Source: Bifidobacterium breve (GTDB taxonomy: Bacteria > Actinomycetota > Acidimicrobiia > IMCC26256 > JAENVU01). From it: 60,684 nucleotides of DNA. The stretch covers positions 1-60,684 of the forward strand of contig CAMBEL010000008.1 in NCBI GenBank assembly GCA_945865605.1, in the 5' to 3' direction. The translations under genes and the position numbers were made by a program. Positions 37,860 through 46,009 of this stretch are shown here, piece after piece (position 1 is the first letter of the stretch; every line of letters starts with the position of its first letter). A model generated the notes under the pieces. The model was not told the origin of the DNA. It did no database searches and worked only from the letters and a program-made list of their open reading frames with translations.

Positions 37860-38666
37860 TCAGCGCGCGAGTGAGGCGCTAGCGGGAATATCAGAAGTCT
37901 GAGCACCCCAGTCTTCCCGGCGGGCGGTATGAAGGTGTGCCTCGGCGATTGCAAGTTTTGCGGCTTGCTTCATTCGGACACGCCATGCGGGCCCAGACCG
38001 ACGCGGGCCCAGCCATGTAAGCCCTCCGAAGTGGCGATACTTCGACTGCCACCAGTCGGGCATCTCCGCCCAAGTGAGCCCTGCATCGCAGAGTTGCTTG
38101 AAGTACCAAGCGGACGTGTCATAGGCGATCTTGCCACCAAATACATTTAGGTCCTCGACTTCGTGGTATTCGAAGTTTGCATCGATGATGTTTCGTACTT
38201 GTTCGACGTTCAGCATGAGTAGCCATGCCGTCGGCCGTGCCGCTAGCCGACGTTCGGCTTTTGTAACGGGATGGACAAAACATTCTGTTTCGTGTTGCAT
38301 CCGACCGCATACCAGGGCTGCATCAGTTTCTTCTGCAACGAATGCCATGTCGGATAACCAACCCGGTTCGCGAAACTCGACATCGGAGTCGGAAAACAGT
38401 GCGTACTTGGTCCTACATTCCCGCAGCCAGCGATCCAGCCACTCAGGATGCCGTCTACCGTTAGGAGCCATCTGAAGTTCGAGCCAATCGCGTCCAGCGA
38501 GACGTTCGAGCATGCGGACTGACCCGTCGGTTGATCCGCAGTCTCCGACTACCAGTTCGAAGGGGCGACCAGCAAAGTGCCTCATCGAACGGATACATAA
38601 CTCTGTGACGCGGGAGGTATTGAGTGTCGGTACGTGCACCGTTACTCCTGGTTCACCGGGAATCAT
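37860..38666 (-). CDS. GT2-like glycosyltransferase
   Basis: GT-A fold glycosyltransferase, 268 residues. GVTVHVPTLNTSRVTELCIR, LVVGDCGSTDGSVRMLERLA (nucleotide-binding Asp) and YALFSDSDVEFREPGWL (DxD-like SDSD) identify the family. The rest of the protein, with CGRMQHETECFVHPVTKAER, does not tell the sugar. ATG at 38666 is preferred because AAAGG lies 7 nt upstream; a TTG at 38672 is too close to it. It begins 2 nt after the sulfotransferase-like gene stop and ends 26 nt before the deacetylase start. Confidence 0.85.
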   Translation of the reverse strand: MIPGEPGVTVHVPTLNTSRVTELCIRSMRHFAGRPFELVVGDCGSTDGSVRMLERLAGRDWLELQMAPNGRRHPEWLDRWLRECRTKYALFSDSDVEFREPGWLSDMAFVAEETDAALVCGRMQHETECFVHPVTKAERRLAARPTAWLLMLNVEQVRNIIDANFEYHEVEDLNVFGGKIAYDTSAWYFKQLCDAGLTWAEMPDWWQSKYRHFGGLTWLGPRRSGPAWRVRMKQAAKLAIAEAHLHTARREDWGAQTSDIPASASLAR

Positions 38667-38668
38667 CC

Positions 38669-39412
38669 TCAATCCTTTCGTTCAGTTGGATCACGGTGGG
38701 TTCGTACCGTGAGATTCCGCAACGCGCGTAATGGGCGAAGCACCCCCCGGTTGTATGCCGTTCCACCAACTGTGAGAAGTCTTTCTTTGCTGCTCAGAGG
38801 TGATTCATGAATCAAGTCAGGTCGCACGCGGTTCATGAGGCATTCACGCCAAGATTCGGAAGGTATTTCCGGGTCAAGAAATGAGAGCCGGTCAAATGTG
38901 TATTGCCAGTCGCTGGCGAACTTGGGGAATAAGAGAAGAGTGTGGGGCAGGTTGTATTTGGCAATCGTGTACATGAGTTCGTATTGCCGTTCAGCCAATA
39001 CTGTCCGTTGCTTGGTTGCACGTGTAGTCCCGATCAGCCCTCCCCATGTGTGCAAGTCAGAACCGTAACGTGTTAGGCGGACTCTGCTCGCGGTTGCTAC
39101 GTCTAAATCGCGGATCGGGATAATCACGTGTTCGACATTCAGGCGACCTTCGCTGATGAGCTCGCCCATCCGACGGGTGAGGTTCGGGCTCTTCACGATG
39201 CGGGGTGACGCAGGGTCGCCAGCGGGCAGCTCGAGCCCGGCCTGAGCGCGCTCGTCGATGACCGAGTCGGGACCGAATCCGGTTTCGAGCCCTAGATCGG
39301 TCAATACTTGTACGAGCAGTGTCGTTCCCGCGCGACCGGTCCCCGTGATGAGAACCTTGGGAGAAAGTGTCGGTCCCTCTGCTGTCACTCGTTGCCGCTC
39401 GGTCATGGTCAC
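38669..39412 (-). CDS. Sulfotransferase-like P-loop protein
   Basis: 247 residues resembling PAPS-dependent sulfotransferases. The N-terminal PAPS 5'-phosphosulfate loop is PKVLITGTGRAGTTLLVQVL. A second conserved stretch is PRIVKSPNLTRRMGELI, and the 3'-phosphate region is HVIIPIRDLDVATASRVR. Later parts diverge. It starts at GTG 39412 or ATG 39406; neither has a strong ribosome binding site. If active it would sulfate the surface glycan, which is rare in soil actinobacteria and common in marine bacteria. A nucleoside-kinase-like or unknown transferase role is the alternative. Confidence 0.7.
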   Translation of the reverse strand: MTMTERQRVTAEGPTLSPKVLITGTGRAGTTLLVQVLTDLGLETGFGPDSVIDERAQAGLELPAGDPASPRIVKSPNLTRRMGELISEGRLNVEHVIIPIRDLDVATASRVRLTRYGSDLHTWGGLIGTTRATKQRTVLAERQYELMYTIAKYNLPHTLLLFPKFASDWQYTFDRLSFLDPEIPSESWRECLMNRVRPDLIHESPLSSKERLLTVGGTAYNRGVLRPLRALRNLTVRTHRDPTERKD

Positions 39413-39467
39413 GGTGTGGTCGCGATTCCGTCGCGAACTAACCCAAGAAAACTAAATGGTAGTCGGA

Positions 39468-40493
39468 TCATCGGTGAGCCACATCGCTTATGGAGCGCAG
39501 CTTTGCTATCCATTCCGAGTCTTGAGTCGGCGCATTGCCCCTTAGGTATGCGAGGAGGCCATCCGGATCGGACAGCAGCCAATCCCTCGACAGTTCGGCA
39601 ATGACATTGTTCGTTTCAATAAGCGTTCGCTCGGCCCGCGAACGAATCATTCGCAACAGCCGCTTCTTGATGCGTATAGCGAAGGCGCGCCGTGCCGGGA
39701 AGCGCTCGATCGGTTCACTGAGGCGATGTGGCAAGGACGTTTGACGATCACGCCGGAAGAGAGCGTCGCGTCCGCCGGCGCCTAAGTGGAACACGACGTC
39801 GTCATAGATACCCGCCATCAAATAGTGAACATCAATCGCATTCGACCTGTGCAGTTGCCCCCACTTGAGCCCTGCGGACCAAAGAACATACGCGAGGCGT
39901 ATTCCCGTGTCTCCCGCTTGACGAGTAGCTCGCAGAAAGCGCCGGAACTCTGGCACAAAGTCCGAATCCGGCGAGAAACTCACGTTGAAACGTTCGAAAA
40001 ATCCGCGGGTGGCGAACGTGCACGATGGGTGCGGCAAGTCGACGTCACCGTTCTCAGATCGCAGAATCGCGGCGAGACCGGAACCCGGGTCTGCTGTCGC
40101 CTCAAGCACACCTATCCATCGATCATCGATCGGAAAGGAATCGACATCGAGGGTTATGAAGTGGCTCGCGCCATCAGCCAACGCGAATTGGACCAACGCG
40201 TCCAAGTAATACGCATGTTCTCTGCTGCCGCGCAGTTCTGTTGAAGGAATATCGCAAATAATTACATCGGACCGCGCGTCCAAGACTTCGCGCGCATCTA
40301 TCGATGCTCTGTTGGTAGCGGCGAAGACCTTGTACGTGTCCGCGGTATGCCGTTCGATGCGATCTAGGTGCAGTTGAAGCAGCCGCATATCGGTGCCGTC
40401 ACGAAGGTGGTAGACGACAAGAATCGCCAATTTCTTGGGTATCGCTGCCTCTTGCGCTGGCTCCGGCTGCACGTTGTTCTCCGTGCTTGTCAT
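39468..40493 (-). CDS. Putative GT-A type glycosyltransferase
   Basis: 341 residues. After a short disordered N-terminus the fold begins at KKLAILVVYHLRDGTDMRLL. HFITLDVDSFPIDDRWI has a DxD pattern (DVD) expected of a GT-A metal site, and PHPSCTFATRGFFERFNVSF lies on the acceptor side. The C-terminal third is rich in Arg and helical (RIKKRLLRMIRSRAERTL), possibly membrane-associating. ATG at 40493 overlaps the preceding membrane protein gene by 4 nt. 55 nt separate it from the sulfotransferase-like gene. I cannot name a closer family. Confidence 0.7.
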   Translation of the reverse strand: MTSTENNVQPEPAQEAAIPKKLAILVVYHLRDGTDMRLLQLHLDRIERHTADTYKVFAATNRASIDAREVLDARSDVIICDIPSTELRGSREHAYYLDALVQFALADGASHFITLDVDSFPIDDRWIGVLEATADPGSGLAAILRSENGDVDLPHPSCTFATRGFFERFNVSFSPDSDFVPEFRRFLRATRQAGDTGIRLAYVLWSAGLKWGQLHRSNAIDVHYLMAGIYDDVVFHLGAGGRDALFRRDRQTSLPHRLSEPIERFPARRAFAIRIKKRLLRMIRSRAERTLIETNNVIAELSRDWLLSDPDGLLAYLRGNAPTQDSEWIAKLRSISDVAHR

Positions 40494-42310
40494 GGCGAAC
40501 GCTTGCCGATTTGGCAAGGTTCCTTCGTGCGGAACGCGACGAGACGAATTGGCCGTCTTGTAGGTGCCTTCGACTCGACTATCGCGACGATGGGTGTTAC
40601 CACGTGCCTAGGGTCAATGTGCACTGTCACACAGATTGGCGTCGAGGTGGATGGAGTAGTTGCATCGGGCGCGAATTGATCGTCTATCTCACCTCGGTGG
40701 TAGTTGCGCCACTCAAGTCCTCCGTAGACCTGATCAGGCGCCCATCCGGCATTGGTTGCATCTTGCGCGACTCGCCAAGATGCACCGTCGAAAGACGCTG
40801 AATCAGCGGAGAATGCGGCGCCTACGAATGCAAGTGCGCCAAGCGCGATGGAAGCGCCGATAATCCGGCTGCGCGACACGTGGTTGTTGCCTTCTTCAGC
40901 GGTAGCGTAGGCGTCTTGACGGTCGCGTATACGCAGGATGACCAGCCCGATCGCAGGAAGTGCTGGCAAAAGGTAACGGTCGTAAACCTGTACACCGGTA
41001 AGCATTGCGAGACTGTAAGCAGCGGCGTATCCCGCGATGGTTAGGCCGAGGAAAGCATCGATTGGATCCTTAGAGCGCCACCGCTTGGCGCGGAGACGTT
41101 GTGCAGCCTCGACAACGGGGGGGACTATCGCTATCAAGAGGATGATGCTTGCTGCGGTAGCGATCCAGACGATCGCGACCCAAGCGTTGCCTGGCAGGAC
41201 TTCCGGGCGCTGGCCGTTTAATACAACGTCGGATAAAACGCCATCGCGCAACAAGTAATTACCGACGAAGCGATCACTTGGAACTCTCCAAGCGCTAGAT
41301 GTCAACCAGAGCGTGCTGCCCCCTGCAATGAAAATCGTGAGTACGCGACTTGCGCGCCAGCTCCTAATTACCAGACTCAACGGTCCCGCGAAGACAACTA
41401 CTGGGAGAAGTAGCAGGCCTGTAAGCCTTAAGAATCCTGCTCCTTTGACGAACGTGACTACGAGGGAGTGGCGGGTCGGCATGGAGGGCGATAGCGACCT
41501 CGCGTCGGGGATCGTGTTCCACCACAATACGAAAACGATCCCGACCAGGAGGAAAGCCCCCGTCGCCATAACCAACTTTTTCGCGCGCGCCTTATCTTCA
41601 TGATGAAGCCACCACAATCCTGCAGCGGCTGCCGCTAGAAATGCGACCACCGAGTACTGGCGGATTGTGAAGGCAACCAGAGCGATGGCGAGCGCGGCAT
41701 AAAGACGCCCCAACGAAACTGGGTTTCGTCTCAGAGCGTCGACCGTCAACAGCATTGCGAGGCAACAAAAGGCGAATGCTGGGATGTCGGTCATAAAGCT
41801 CACGGCGAGCGTCCCCCACAACGGTCCAACGGCCAGTGCGCCGACAAGTAGCAGTCCACCGAAAAACGCGCGTACCGCGAGTCGTGTTGTCATGAGTACG
41901 CATGCAAGTCCGAGGAAGCCGAGCATCGCAGTGAGGACTTGGAGCGCTGCAATGTTGCGGCCAGCCAGCGCAACGATCGGTGCCGCGATGACGAGTTGTC
42001 CAACGAGGCTCATCGATACCCAGTGGTTGAAGGACAATGAACCGGTCTCGACCAGTCGGAACAGAGTTACAAGGTAAGACCAGTCGTCGCCGCGAGGGAT
42101 GCCAAGGGCGCCGTAGTTGGAGGCCATGAGCAGGGGTACAGGCACGGCAATAATTGCCAGCGCACAAAGACTAGGGATGAGCCACGGGGTGGGTAGATGC
42201 CGCGGACCTTTAACCGCGGTAAGCGGCAAAGATTCCGATGACAAATCTGAGGTATCTGCGCTGTTGACGTGCTTGTTGATGGTGTCATTGTCCCAGATAT
42301 AAGGAGGCAT
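40490..42310 (-). CDS. Multi-pass GT39/GT-C-like glycosyltransferase, paralog 1
   Basis: 606 residues with about 11-12 membrane spans and the GT-C-type acidic pair in the first extracytoplasmic loop (YGALGIPRGDDWSYLVTLFR). Such enzymes transfer sugars from polyprenyl-phosphate donors outside the membrane. Its closest visible relative is the gene at 49602-51383, which shares that loop, GFLRLTGLLLLPV, FVGNY and the C-terminal DSASFD plus QVYGGLEWRNYHRG. The C-terminal 100 residues form a soluble extracytoplasmic domain. ATG at 42310 has no convincing ribosome binding site. It is the first gene of the minus-strand block that ends at 33158. Confidence 0.75.
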   Translation of the reverse strand: MPPYIWDNDTINKHVNSADTSDLSSESLPLTAVKGPRHLPTPWLIPSLCALAIIAVPVPLLMASNYGALGIPRGDDWSYLVTLFRLVETGSLSFNHWVSMSLVGQLVIAAPIVALAGRNIAALQVLTAMLGFLGLACVLMTTRLAVRAFFGGLLLVGALAVGPLWGTLAVSFMTDIPAFAFCCLAMLLTVDALRRNPVSLGRLYAALAIALVAFTIRQYSVVAFLAAAAAGLWWLHHEDKARAKKLVMATGAFLLVGIVFVLWWNTIPDARSLSPSMPTRHSLVVTFVKGAGFLRLTGLLLLPVVVFAGPLSLVIRSWRASRVLTIFIAGGSTLWLTSSAWRVPSDRFVGNYLLRDGVLSDVVLNGQRPEVLPGNAWVAIVWIATAASIILLIAIVPPVVEAAQRLRAKRWRSKDPIDAFLGLTIAGYAAAYSLAMLTGVQVYDRYLLPALPAIGLVILRIRDRQDAYATAEEGNNHVSRSRIIGASIALGALAFVGAAFSADSASFDGASWRVAQDATNAGWAPDQVYGGLEWRNYHRGEIDDQFAPDATTPSTSTPICVTVHIDPRHVVTPIVAIVESKAPTRRPIRLVAFRTKEPCQIGKRSP

Positions 42311-42592
42311 GGGATGCGCGGACTATGTCTTGGCGGTGGTTACAGAGCGAGGACAGGCTTGATTACGCAACCATTTCGATGCCGGCAAGGGAGATACCGG
42401 TATGCCAATGGGTCGGTCCATGCGGGATGGCGGTGAAATAGGAAGGGTGGGTCTAGGTGCCTATGGCTAAATGGATCCAACCTTGGCTACACTGAGTGAC
42501 CTATAGCACGCGCTGAGTAATGGCACGTGGGCCGAATTAGAACAACGCGTCGGTTGCCAAGTGCAGCCGTGACTGGGGGGTACCAAACCGCA
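42311..42592. other. Divergent regulatory region between the two main operons
   Basis: 282 nt between the minus-strand glycosyltransferase operon and the plus-strand BY-kinase operon. Promoters for both must lie here, but I see no strong -35/-10 pair. Three tiny plus-strand frames of 17-20 codons occur (two of them beginning near 42379 and 42402); none has a good ribosome binding site, so I do not annotate them. Confidence 0.3.
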
Positions 42593-44608
42593 ATGGGACT
42601 GTTGGACTACTTCCGGGTTCTGCGGAGGAGATGGTGGGCGCTCGTTGTCGGTCTCATGGTTGGGCTGATTTTTGCTATGGCCACACAGCCCAGTCAATCT
42701 TCGGTAATTGTTCGTACGGCACCAAGGATTCAGTATCGGGCTACACACCTCTTGATCTCAGACCCGAATTCGACCGCTGTCAACGTTTCTCGTTCGATGG
42801 GGTACGACCGGCTCGCACTGCTCACCATCGCAGGAGATGTACCGCGCGCCGTATTGAAGCAGATGGAAGCAGTTGCTTTCCCCAAGACCATCAGTCGAGC
42901 GGACACGACTGACGCCCAAGGTAATACGGGTCGAGACACCAGCAATGATGATTCCGAGACGAAGAAAGCAAATAAGAAGATTCCTGATATCGGAGTTCCG
43001 AAATTCCGCTTGGGAAAAGGTTTCGTCACCGTTTGGGGTGCGAGTGGCCCGCATACAATCACCGCTATACCGGACCCCCCAACCGGCGCCCTCGCGATTG
43101 TGGTTACGGGGGGAAAGGCGTCGTCGGTGCTGTACGCGAATGCATTCGCGGAAGAGTTGACCAAGTACCTAGACACACTAGGAAAGCGACAGTTTGATGC
43201 CAGGATTGTGGCACTCAGCGCGCAGCTAGATGAAATGAAAAGAGTGGGCGGAGCGCTTGAAATACAGATTTTGCAAGCAGGCGGAAGCGGAAATATTGAG
43301 ATGGTAGACTTGCTCCAACGACGCCGCTTTGACAACATGACCAGCGTAGATCAACTGAATAATTCTTTAGAAGCTTGGAAACGAGCGGGCCCGGCGAAAG
43401 CGCAGTTGAATACCCTCGAAGCGGCTTCGGAGGAGCGTTTGGCGTTAATTGTTGGTCCTGGCGGTACCATGATCAGTCCGAGCGAACGCCTGCTCATGGG
43501 CGGAGGGATCGGTCTGTTTCTCGCGCTCGCCTTGGTAATCGTGCTTGAAGTTCTCAGTTCTCGTGTGCGCGATGTAGCGGGCACTGAGGGCGCAGCCCGT
43601 ATGCCCGTGGTCGCCGAAATACCGGTTGTAGCGATGGATCGCGTAACCCGTTTTACAGTGGCTACTGCCACCGACCCAGCATCATTGACCGCTGAGGCCT
43701 ATCGATCGTTGAGAACCTCGTTGTTGGCGATGTGGCAACGCCATCCCAAAAACTCGGCGGCCCGCAATGGCAATGGCAATGGCAATGTCGCGTCTCTCGG
43801 CACGCTGCGAACTCTTCTTGTGACGTCCCCGGGTCCTGCAGAGGGAAAGTCGATTACGGCCGTGAACCTTGCAGCTGCCTTCGCAGAGACTGGTGTGTCA
43901 GTAATTGTGATCGACGCTGACTTCCGACGTCCAACAATGCACAGATACTTCGCAACGGCCCCGAATCCGAATCTCGGCGACATCGACGTCGTATGTACGC
44001 CGGCGGACTTGGAGGCCGTGCTTCAAGAAACAGGTATACCAGGAGTTCGTATGGCAGCCTCCGCTCCCACCAAGTCGGATCCAGGTCATGCAATCGCCGT
44101 AGCCAAAGCAGCAGTGCTCGCCGCCAAAGAAATAGCGGATCTTGTGATTCTCGACTCGCCGCCGATTCTGTTGGCCAATGACGCCGCAGATCTAGCGCTC
44201 GGCGTCGATGCCACACTCTTGCTTGCTAGATGTGGGTGGACGAGACGAAACGGTGTGGCATCTGCAGCCGATTTGCTACGCCGCCTCGAGGCGACCGTCA
44301 TCGGTGTAGTAATCGTCGGTGCAGAACACGGCGCTCGCGCGGGGTACTACGGGTATTACGGGTATTACGGGTACGGGTACGGGTATGCGCATCCTGGCGA
44401 GGTGTCAGTTACCCAACGCCTCTTACCGTGGAAGGCCAAGAAACCATCCCCGCGCACCAAGGTGGCGGTACGCGATATACAAGCAGAATCGATTGCGCAC
44501 GTAACCGATGCATCGGAACAGAGCGAAGTGGTAGTTGACATCACGACCGTCGAGGCTTCTTCGGTTTCTGCACCTACGGCACCCGACACTGAAGATCCCT
44601 GGATCTGA
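42593..44608 (+). CDS. Wzz-type chain-length regulator fused to BY-kinase (tyrosine autokinase)
   Basis: 671-residue polysaccharide co-polymerase with a cytoplasmic kinase. Membrane spans are at about residues 15-32 and 299-320, enclosing an external domain with a low-complexity insertion (residues 105-130). The kinase part has Walker A TSPGPAEGKSITAVNLA (411-427), Walker A' VIVIDADFRRP (437-447) and Walker B LVILDSPP (517-524). A Tyr cluster (residues 585-598, GYYGYYGYYGYGYG) is the likely autophosphorylation site, but a 73-residue tail follows instead of the usual end. ATG at 42593 fits the normal N-terminus, though the ribosome binding site is poor. It heads a plus-strand operon. Confidence 0.88.
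   Translation: MGLLDYFRVLRRRWWALVVGLMVGLIFAMATQPSQSSVIVRTAPRIQYRATHLLISDPNSTAVNVSRSMGYDRLALLTIAGDVPRAVLKQMEAVAFPKTISRADTTDAQGNTGRDTSNDDSETKKANKKIPDIGVPKFRLGKGFVTVWGASGPHTITAIPDPPTGALAIVVTGGKASSVLYANAFAEELTKYLDTLGKRQFDARIVALSAQLDEMKRVGGALEIQILQAGGSGNIEMVDLLQRRRFDNMTSVDQLNNSLEAWKRAGPAKAQLNTLEAASEERLALIVGPGGTMISPSERLLMGGGIGLFLALALVIVLEVLSSRVRDVAGTEGAARMPVVAEIPVVAMDRVTRFTVATATDPASLTAEAYRSLRTSLLAMWQRHPKNSAARNGNGNGNVASLGTLRTLLVTSPGPAEGKSITAVNLAAAFAETGVSVIVIDADFRRPTMHRYFATAPNPNLGDIDVVCTPADLEAVLQETGIPGVRMAASAPTKSDPGHAIAVAKAAVLAAKEIADLVILDSPPILLANDAADLALGVDATLLLARCGWTRRNGVASAADLLRRLEATVIGVVIVGAEHGARAGYYGYYGYYGYGYGYAHPGEVSVTQRLLPWKAKKPSPRTKVAVRDIQAESIAHVTDASEQSEVVVDITTVEASSVSAPTAPDTEDPWI
44342..44386 (+). 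repeat. GGGTATTAC/GGGTAC repeats encoding the tyrosine cluster
   Basis: Three 9-bp Gly-Tyr-Tyr units followed by three 6-bp Gly-Tyr units, all in frame. Slippage here would change the number of phosphorylatable tyrosines without breaking the gene. Confidence 0.8.
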
Positions 44609-44627
44609 GTTAGCCGAGGCACCGGCC

Positions 44628-44921
44628 ATGAGCCTGAGTCCTGTAGTTGCTAACGATGATGTCCTGATTCGAGCCAAGGCGGCACTCTGGCGGGCTGGGG
44701 AGTTCGGGGTGGTTGTGCTCGCGCCCGGCGCAGCATCTCCGGTCATTCTCGAAGGCACGGGCTCCGATCTCTGGGAGTTGTTGGCTAGGCCGTCTACACG
44801 TCAAGAACTTGTGCTCTCGTTAGCTAAACGATTTTTCGAAGATGTATCGGTAGTGGACACCGACATGTCTCCGGTTCTGGAGCAACTGCTCTATTTGGGA
44901 ATAGTGGAAACCCAACCATGA
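44628..44921 (+). CDS. PqqD-like peptide-binding protein (RRE fold)
   Basis: 97-residue winged-helix protein of the PqqD type. In peptide-modification systems such proteins hold the leader of a precursor. Start of the fold: DVLIRAKAALWRAGEFGVVV; central EGTGSDLWELLARPSTRQEL matches the conserved helix-turn (typically LN..G..IW.LLDG...T..EL); the C-terminal LLYLGIVE closes the domain. ATG at 44628 is 19 nt after the BY-kinase stop. The end overlaps the nucleotidyltransferase gene by 4 nt. Here its partner is more likely the HprK-like and nucleotidyltransferase proteins than a radical SAM enzyme, none of which is present. Confidence 0.75.
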   Translation: MSLSPVVANDDVLIRAKAALWRAGEFGVVVLAPGAASPVILEGTGSDLWELLARPSTRQELVLSLAKRFFEDVSVVDTDMSPVLEQLLYLGIVETQP

Positions 44922-46009
44922 GTGACCTGTCGCTACTTGAACGGGGATATTCGCAGGGTCTTCCGGATGTCCCTCGCATTTCCCTCGTAGGCCTCGATGA
45001 TGCGACGTGGACAGACCTGATCAACTTGGCGGTTTCTGAACGAACCGTTGGGCTCCTGGCGCACGCTGCACAGCTGGATCTGATCGAAATGACTGAGGAC
45101 CAGCGAGATGAACTTGTGGCTCGCCACGAGGAGGCGATGCGTCTTTGTTTGGTTCTAGAACGCGCAGCGCTCGAAGTTCTGAATACATTCGCCGCCGCTG
45201 GGATCGATGCCCGCCTCCTCAAGGGAGCTGCAATTGCCCACCTAGATTATCCCGATCCCTCATGTCGGGGATTCGGCGATGTAGATGTGCTTGTGCCGTC
45301 TTCGGGTTATGAAGAAGCGGTGAGGCTTCTTGTCGCAGCGGGAGCGCGGCGGAGATTCCAAGAGGTAAGGCCTGGATTCGATAAGCGGTTTGGGAAGGGT
45401 GTCTGTATGTTGAGGCCCGATGGTGTCCAGATCGACCTACACCGCACATTTGTTGCTGGACCATTCGGGCTTTCCATTGATCTGAATGAGTTATTCGAAC
45501 AATTTCCTGTAGTTCGGTTGGGTGGTGTCGACATACCTGTCTTGACCCGTGAACATCGCTTCCTCCATGCTTGCTATCACGCAGCTCTTGGCGACGAATC
45601 GCCGCGAACGACCGCGCTGCGTGATGTAGCGCAACTTATATTGCGCTCCGATCTTGACCTTGTCGACGCTCGCCGTACGGCTCGCCGTTGGCGCGCCGAA
45701 GCAGTAGTAGCCCGCGCAATACAACTCGCATGGAATAAGTTCGGCCTTACTGCCTCCTCTGAAGTCGCTTGGGCGCAGAACTCTCGGCCTACAAGGTTCG
45801 AATCACGATCGCTTGCTGCATACGTCGGACCGAACCGCAGCTATGCCCGCCAGATGACAGCAGGAGTCCATGCCGTGCGTGGGTTCTCGGCGAAAGTTGC
45901 CTACGTGCGTACTCTGGTTGCGGTTAGCCCGGACTATGCGCGCATACATGACGGTGGATATCGACGAAGACTCAGTCGAGCCTGGGCCTCGCGACCGAGA
46001 AGGGGGTGA
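44918..46009 (+). CDS. Nucleotidyltransferase of the NTP_transf_5 type
   Basis: 363 residues. The nucleotidyltransferase core is LLKGAAIAHLDYPDPSCRGF followed by GDVDVLVP. The conserved Lys-Gly (102-103) and the metal-binding pair Asp121 and Asp123 are as in uncharacterised enzymes of this family; FLHACYHAALGDESPRTTAL is the conserved C-terminal helix. Members occur beside HprK-like kinases and PqqD-like proteins in some peptide clusters and near polysaccharide genes. The substrate is unknown. ATG at 44918 overlaps the PqqD-like gene by 4 nt, and its stop overlaps the next gene (GTGA), so all are coupled. Confidence 0.8.
   Translation: MSDLSLLERGYSQGLPDVPRISLVGLDDATWTDLINLAVSERTVGLLAHAAQLDLIEMTEDQRDELVARHEEAMRLCLVLERAALEVLNTFAAAGIDARLLKGAAIAHLDYPDPSCRGFGDVDVLVPSSGYEEAVRLLVAAGARRRFQEVRPGFDKRFGKGVCMLRPDGVQIDLHRTFVAGPFGLSIDLNELFEQFPVVRLGGVDIPVLTREHRFLHACYHAALGDESPRTTALRDVAQLILRSDLDLVDARRTARRWRAEAVVARAIQLAWNKFGLTASSEVAWAQNSRPTRFESRSLAAYVGPNRSYARQMTAGVHAVRGFSAKVAYVRTLVAVSPDYARIHDGGYRRRLSRAWASRPRRG

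Noticed and set aside
42379-42465. Two 20-codon plus-strand frames before the BY-kinase, considered as precursor peptides for the PqqD/HprK module
   Set aside because: No convincing ribosome binding site, no leader/core pattern, and they overlap each other in different frames.
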